25,195 nucleotides of DNA from a virus, in the IMG/VR virus record IMGVR_UViG_3300032323_003003, positions 1 through 25,195 of that record, one strand, 5' to 3'. A program made the position numbers and the translations under genes. Shown piece after piece: positions 21,368 through 25,195 of this stretch (its first letter is position 1; every line of letters begins with the position of its first letter). The notes beneath the pieces were generated by a model that worked only from the letters and a program-made list of their open reading frames with translations, was not told where the DNA came from and made no database searches.

Positions 21368-22459
21368 TTAGGTTCCGATGCGGCCCTCTTCGAGCTCGCG
21401 GCGGACCTCGTCCATAAGCTCTTGACGAGTTTTTGGAGCGGTGGAACGCGGCTTGGTTGATTTGGAAAGATCCGTACTGAGTGTCTTTGCCGTTTTGTTC
21501 TCGCCGGCAGGGGTGGGTTTTGACTTCGTTCTCGAAGCGAACGCCGACAGATCGACGCCGTCCTCTTCGAGTTCTTTTCTGCGAATCTTTTCGACCTCGC
21601 GGGCCACGTCTATCGGGTCCGGGGTCTCGCCTGTGGCATCGAGCAAGCGCACCGCGACGTCTGCGAGCCGCTGCTCTGCTCTGGCCGGGTTCTTCTCGAG
21701 CCAGTTCCGAAGGATTGGCGTCTCGTCGCTGGCTGCGCGCGCTACCTTCTGGATGTACTCCTGCGCCTGGCGCTCGTAGGACTGCTGCGCGAGCTGCTGC
21801 TTTACCTCTGCCATCTCGCGGCGCGTTGCCGTGAGCTCGTCGGCGTACTCGCGCTCACGCATCTCGCGGGCTGCCTGTTCGCGGAGCCGCGGGTCGGCCT
21901 GAGCGGCTTTGCTGCGCGCGTAAACTTGTTTGGCTGCGAGCTCGAGGGCGTCCTCGCCCACGCCGAGCTCGATGAGGAGTCCGGCCGGGTCGTACTTGGC
22001 GCGCTGCGCTGCTCGCTCGAGCTGTTCAAGCCGGTCAAGCTTTGGCTGAAGCTGTCGGACGTGTGACTCAAACCTTTCGCGCTCAGCTGCGATGGCTTCC
22101 TTTTGCCGACGCTCCGCCTGCTGGATGACATCCAGGCGCTTTTGCAGGTCCTTGTCCGGCGCCTCTTTGGGAGCCGTCTCCGCCTTGTCGGGCAGAGTGT
22201 CAGGTTCGTCTCCGGGGTCTGCCTCGTCGGACGCAGGAGCGGGGGCCTCTTCCGTCTCCGTCTCCGCATCGTTTGCCTCATCGACGGACTCTGGCGCTGC
22301 TTCTTCGGGTGCGTCGTCGGACGGGGTTTCCGTCTTCTCGACCGCCGCGGGTGTTTCGTTTGCGGCTCCTGCCTCGAGCTCCGCCAACACCTTCGAACGC
22401 AAATCGGGCGCTACCGCTGGGGCTTTCGCCTGCGGGGCCGCCTCTTGGGCTTCCTGCAT
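21368..22459 (-). CDS. Scaffold protein, 363 aa
   Basis: ATG 22459 follows AAGGAGAG by 5 bases, a strong ribosome site as expected for an abundant assembly factor. The N-terminal third is acidic and rich in Glu, Asp, Ala and Pro (…ETPSDDAPEEAAPESVDEA…), the centre (about 105-235) is a long coiled coil (…LQKRLDVIQQAERRQKEAIAAERERFESHV…), and the tail is basic (KSKPTPAGENKTAKT…). Location between portal and major capsid genes is the standard scaffold slot. Confidence 0.75.
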   Translation of the reverse strand: MQEAQEAAPQAKAPAVAPDLRSKVLAELEAGAANETPAAVEKTETPSDDAPEEAAPESVDEANDAETETEEAPAPASDEADPGDEPDTLPDKAETAPKEAPDKDLQKRLDVIQQAERRQKEAIAAERERFESHVRQLQPKLDRLEQLERAAQRAKYDPAGLLIELGVGEDALELAAKQVYARSKAAQADPRLREQAAREMREREYADELTATRREMAEVKQQLAQQSYERQAQEYIQKVARAASDETPILRNWLEKNPARAEQRLADVAVRLLDATGETPDPIDVAREVEKIRRKELEEDGVDLSAFASRTKSKPTPAGENKTAKTLSTDLSKSTKPRSTAPKTRQELMDEVRRELEEGRIGT

Positions 22460-22485
22460 CGTCTCTCCTTAGGGTTCTGTCTTCG

Positions 22486-24261
22486 TTAGGCCGGGGTTAC
22501 GCCAATCGCCTCCGGCGCAATCGCCGGGGTGGGCGCTACCTGTTCGGGCCCGCCTTGCATCTGCGCCATCGCCGGGTCTTGGCCCTGCATGGACAGAAGG
22601 AACGCCGCGTTCGTGATGTACTCGCGCAGCGCCTCGAGAATCTCTTCGGGCGCGTCTTCGCTCCGAACCTTCAAATACTCCTGCTGGCCTCGCCAGACGA
22701 GCATCTTCAGGTTTTGGAACGGCTCAGGCGCCATGTCCTTGCCGTCGAGAATCTCCTCGAGGCAGTACTCGATGTCTTCGAGCGCGCTCGTGTAGAGGCT
22801 CATCGCGCGCTCAAGGTCCGGGTGCCGGATGAGGCGCCGTGCCTCGTCCATCGAAATCAGGCCGCCCTGGGCGAACTCCATGACGAGCTGGAGGCGTCCG
22901 GCTGGCGTACGCGAGAGCGTGGAGGCTGCGGCTATCTGGACGCGAATCTCGACCGGGTCAACCTTGCCCCAGGGGATTTTCTTGGCGCCGAATCGGTGGT
23001 GTCGCGTGATGACCGGGGCTTTGCTGCCGAGCTTTTTGCAGCAATCGAGCATCCGCACGATGACGGCGAGGCGGAACCGCTCCCAGTACTTTTCCTGGAT
23101 CGCGAAACGCTGAGTCGTCTGGTCGCGGTACTCGCGGAGAGCCACGCCCGAGTCCAACCCTGCCGGCTTGGCACCGGTGGCGCCGAGGCGCGACATGCCG
23201 GTCTCTTCATACGAGCCGTCGTTGAGTTCTTGGCGACGAGCGCGGCCTTCGTTGGAGAAGCCCTGCGGGATGACGGTAATCGGCGGTTGGTCTTTGTAGA
23301 CGCCAAAGCGCCCGAGCTGGTTCACCGAGCGAACGGCGATGTTGGCGTCCGCCATCCGCACCCATGTCGTCGGAACGGCGAAGCGGTCGCGACAGGCGTC
23401 TTCCTGAAAGTTGAGTTTGTTGACTTCGCGCTGCCGGCCAGCGAGACGCTCGCCAAGGCCGATGCCGTGCCAGCCCTTGTCGCGCTCAGACCAGATGACG
23501 CGGACGATCGGAAACTCTTCCTCGTTAAACTCTTCGTGGACGAGTTCGCAGCCGTCGATCGAAATCACGTGGCGCTGGCCGAGGTACCAGCTTTCCACCA
23601 CAAGCACGTCGTCGCGCTCGAACTGGCGATAGGAAACAAGCTGGCGCCAGGTCGAGCCGGAGCTGCCGCCCTGGGCTCTGCCGATCTGCTCCTCATGCTC
23701 GGGGAACTCGGCGATGAGCTTCTCCTTCGGCACCACCATCACGTGGTGCATCTGGCGAGGCTTGCCGGAGACGCGGCACTCGACTTCGTCCACGCGGATG
23801 TCGTCAACCATGACCCGCTCGACGCAGATCTTGTCTTTGCTGTTGATGTAGACTTTGACGAGCCCGGTGCCCTTGAGGCTCGCGTCTTTGAACGCGCGCC
23901 GACAGACCTCGGCGCCGTCGAGAAGCTTGTCGAGTCCCTCGGCGTACCACTCGAGATGACGGGCGAGGCGCTGCGCACCCCAGTCAGCGTCGTCCGTCAT
24001 GAAACGCGCGCGGACGTCGGTCACTGCGATGACGGCGTTCACAGAATCTACGTTGGTGGCGACGAAGTTTTCCGAGACCTGCGTCATCGGACCGCGGCCA
24101 CGATCCCAGGAGACCTCGAGACCCGAGATGTCGTGCGGATCGTAGAGCACGGCGAGCTTTAGGAAGCGCTCGTAGAGCTCGGATTGCGCGCTCTCAAGTC
24201 CCGCGATGTACGCAAAGACCTTGTCGCTCGTTTCCCCTTCAGGGGCCTCGTACCATTGCAT
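22486..24261 (-). CDS. Portal protein, 591 aa
   Basis: ATG 24261 overlaps the TAA of the small ORF before it. Order terminase-portal-scaffold-capsid identifies it, and features fit: N-terminal helical clip region (…SAQSELYERFLKLAVLYDPHDISGLEVSWD), a wing alpha/beta part (VYINSKDKICVERVMVDDIRVDEVECR… KGWHGIGLGERLAGRQREVNKLNFQEDACRD) and a long C-terminal stem/crown helix (…DLERAMSLYTSALEDIEYCLEEILDGKD…). The dodecameric portal is the DNA channel for packaging and ejection. The C-terminus is Pro/Gln-rich. A 629-codon open frame on the opposite strand is a shadow. Confidence 0.85.
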   Translation of the reverse strand: MQWYEAPEGETSDKVFAYIAGLESAQSELYERFLKLAVLYDPHDISGLEVSWDRGRGPMTQVSENFVATNVDSVNAVIAVTDVRARFMTDDADWGAQRLARHLEWYAEGLDKLLDGAEVCRRAFKDASLKGTGLVKVYINSKDKICVERVMVDDIRVDEVECRVSGKPRQMHHVMVVPKEKLIAEFPEHEEQIGRAQGGSSGSTWRQLVSYRQFERDDVLVVESWYLGQRHVISIDGCELVHEEFNEEEFPIVRVIWSERDKGWHGIGLGERLAGRQREVNKLNFQEDACRDRFAVPTTWVRMADANIAVRSVNQLGRFGVYKDQPPITVIPQGFSNEGRARRQELNDGSYEETGMSRLGATGAKPAGLDSGVALREYRDQTTQRFAIQEKYWERFRLAVIVRMLDCCKKLGSKAPVITRHHRFGAKKIPWGKVDPVEIRVQIAAASTLSRTPAGRLQLVMEFAQGGLISMDEARRLIRHPDLERAMSLYTSALEDIEYCLEEILDGKDMAPEPFQNLKMLVWRGQQEYLKVRSEDAPEEILEALREYITNAAFLLSMQGQDPAMAQMQGGPEQVAPTPAIAPEAIGVTPA

Positions 24262-24506
24262 TAAGAGAACTCTTCTTCGGTGGACTTACGATTGAGCCGC
24301 GGCATGGAGCCGCCAAAGGTCGCCGGGTCGTTGAGTGGGTCGCCCCAGTCGTCCTCGATGCGAGGCGGAGACGATGGCAAGGTCGGTTCCGGTGGCGCCA
24401 GGTCCACTTCGAGGCCCTCGAGCTTGATGCGAGTGACACCTGCTTCGCGCAGCGGCTTGGCGTGCGTACGGAGCAGGCGCAAAAGGTCGGATGGTCTCGT
24501 TGCCAT
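24261..24506 (-). CDS. Small linker protein between terminase and portal, 81 aa
   Basis: ATG 24506 lies 8 bases after the terminase TGA. The protein has a helical N-terminus (SDLLRLLRTHAKPLREAG), a short strand motif VTRIKLEGLEVDLAPPEP, and an acidic, disordered end (…DDWGDPLNDPATFGG). The strand motif '(V)TRhKhGxhEVxL' is recurrent in small proteins at this site in phage packaging modules. Role unknown; possibly portal or terminase docking. Confidence 0.6.
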   Translation of the reverse strand: MATRPSDLLRLLRTHAKPLREAGVTRIKLEGLEVDLAPPEPTLPSSPPRIEDDWGDPLNDPATFGGSMPRLNRKSTEEEFS

Positions 24507-24514
24507 TGTTTCTC

Positions 24515-25195
24515 TCAGTCAAAGAAGCGATCGAAGCTGTCGTCGCCGAGGTAGTTCTCGAACTCGTCCGGCGCCTTCGCTGCCCGGTCTTCTTCCGCCT
24601 TCGCCTCGAGCTCGCGTGCCGCCAGCGACCCGCGCCGCGGCTTGGCCTCAGGCAATGACTCTTGGAAGAGGTGCATCGCGCGCCTGCGCGCATAAACGAA
24701 AGCGTCGCTCGCGTCGTTTCGGTCGCCGCGCTTCTCCTTTAGGCGCCCGTATTCGTCGGCCACCCACTGGAGATGCATGAGCTGTTTTTCAAGCTCGGAC
24801 CCTTTGAGGATCTTGATGCGCCCGTCTACGAAGTCACCGTTCGTGATTTCGATGGCGTCAAACTTCTGCTTCTGCTCGGCCTTCTGCGCACGAATCTGAT
24901 AAACGCTCGCGAGCTCGTCCAAGACCGCACCACCCAAGCCGCTCATGTCGGCATCGAACGCGTCCGGGTAGCCGGTTATCTTGAAGATGCCCCGGGGCCT
25001 TGCGTGAGCCGCCTCGACGGCGTCTTGCGTGTCGAGCCCCGGGCCAAGGAGCAGCTCGGCAATCGTCCGAGCAAACATCTTCGGCTTGGTGAACTCGTAG
25101 ACGTGATAGAGCGTCGGAGACGTGGGCGCGTACGCAACGACTTGCAGCGCAAACGGGTCTGAGTGCCCCATGTCTGCGCCGTAGACGAAGCGCCA
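24515..25195 (-). CDS. Terminase large subunit, C-terminal nuclease part
   Basis: The frame enters from the right edge without a start (WRFVYGADMGHSDPFAL…). GADMGHSDP gives the first catalytic Asp of the RNase H-like headful nuclease, and GDRNDASDAFVYARRRAMHL near the end of the fold gives the C-terminal acidic pair with the usual DA…YA helix. A basic/acidic tail (…LGDDSFDRFFD) follows, which in TerL proteins contacts the portal. The ATPase domain lies outside the window. This protein pumps DNA into the procapsid and cuts the concatemer. The next genes are the linker ORF and portal. Confidence 0.85.
   Translation of the reverse strand, partial: WRFVYGADMGHSDPFALQVVAYAPTSPTLYHVYEFTKPKMFARTIAELLLGPGLDTQDAVEAAHARPRGIFKITGYPDAFDADMSGLGGAVLDELASVYQIRAQKAEQKQKFDAIEITNGDFVDGRIKILKGSELEKQLMHLQWVADEYGRLKEKRGDRNDASDAFVYARRRAMHLFQESLPEAKPRRGSLAARELEAKAEEDRAAKAPDEFENYLGDDSFDRFFD

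Noticed and set aside
22273-24162. 629-codon frame antisense to the portal gene
   Set aside because: Explained by high GC and codon bias of the portal gene. Low-complexity composition, no ribosome site or context. The same applies to 506 codons at 11555-13075 and 188 codons at 4465-5031.

Overview
The window reads as part of the genome of a temperate, short-tailed (podovirus-type) double-stranded DNA phage of a Gram-negative, high-GC host. The phage assignment rests on a contiguous virion block: terminase large subunit (C-terminal part), portal, scaffold, major capsid, adaptor, nozzle and large ejection-type proteins. No tape measure, tail tube or sheath gene is seen. A tyrosine integrase and a tRNA 3'-end fragment that looks like an attP core indicate temperance. 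A one-piece spanin candidate points to a host with an outer membrane. The host cannot be named from the sequence.

Layout. Bases 1-2658 (plus strand) are a tightly overlapping operon: small zinc-ribbon-like ORFs, a DNA cytosine methyltransferase-like gene broken at a run of ten G, an excisionase-like HTH gene and the integrase. Bases 2659-2962 hold no gene. They contain helically spaced GG(C/T)CC repeats and an antisense tRNA-Leu(UAA) 3' fragment, read as attP. Bases 2963-4152 (plus strand) hold six small ORFs of 23-121 aa, mostly joined by stop/start overlaps, several with Cys pairs or a membrane segment. A minus-strand intrinsic terminator at 4127-4161 lies where the two transcription directions converge.

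From 4244 to the right edge everything runs leftward. In transcription order: terminase (25195-24515), an 81-aa linker ORF, portal, scaffold, major capsid, two beta-rich capsid-associated proteins, a terminator (18982-18948), adaptor with an inserted domain, a small trimeric-fibre-like protein, a 1040-aa nozzle-like protein, a protein ending in an S74-type intramolecular chaperone, two large ejection-type proteins, three receptor-facing or fibre proteins, then a lysis cassette (several one-span membrane proteins, u-spanin candidate, CHAP/NlpC-like endolysin). The order follows virion assembly from packaging motor to capsid, neck, ejectosome, fibres and lysis.

The parts most worth a second look are the G10 tract in the methyltransferase-like gene, the integrase with Glu in place of the first catalytic Arg, the attP architecture, the terminator between capsid and neck genes, the domain inserted into the adaptor, and the S74 domain on a non-fibre protein. 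I did not find a defence island, CRISPR array, reverse transcriptase or complete RNA gene. All family assignments are from reading the sequence; no database search was run.
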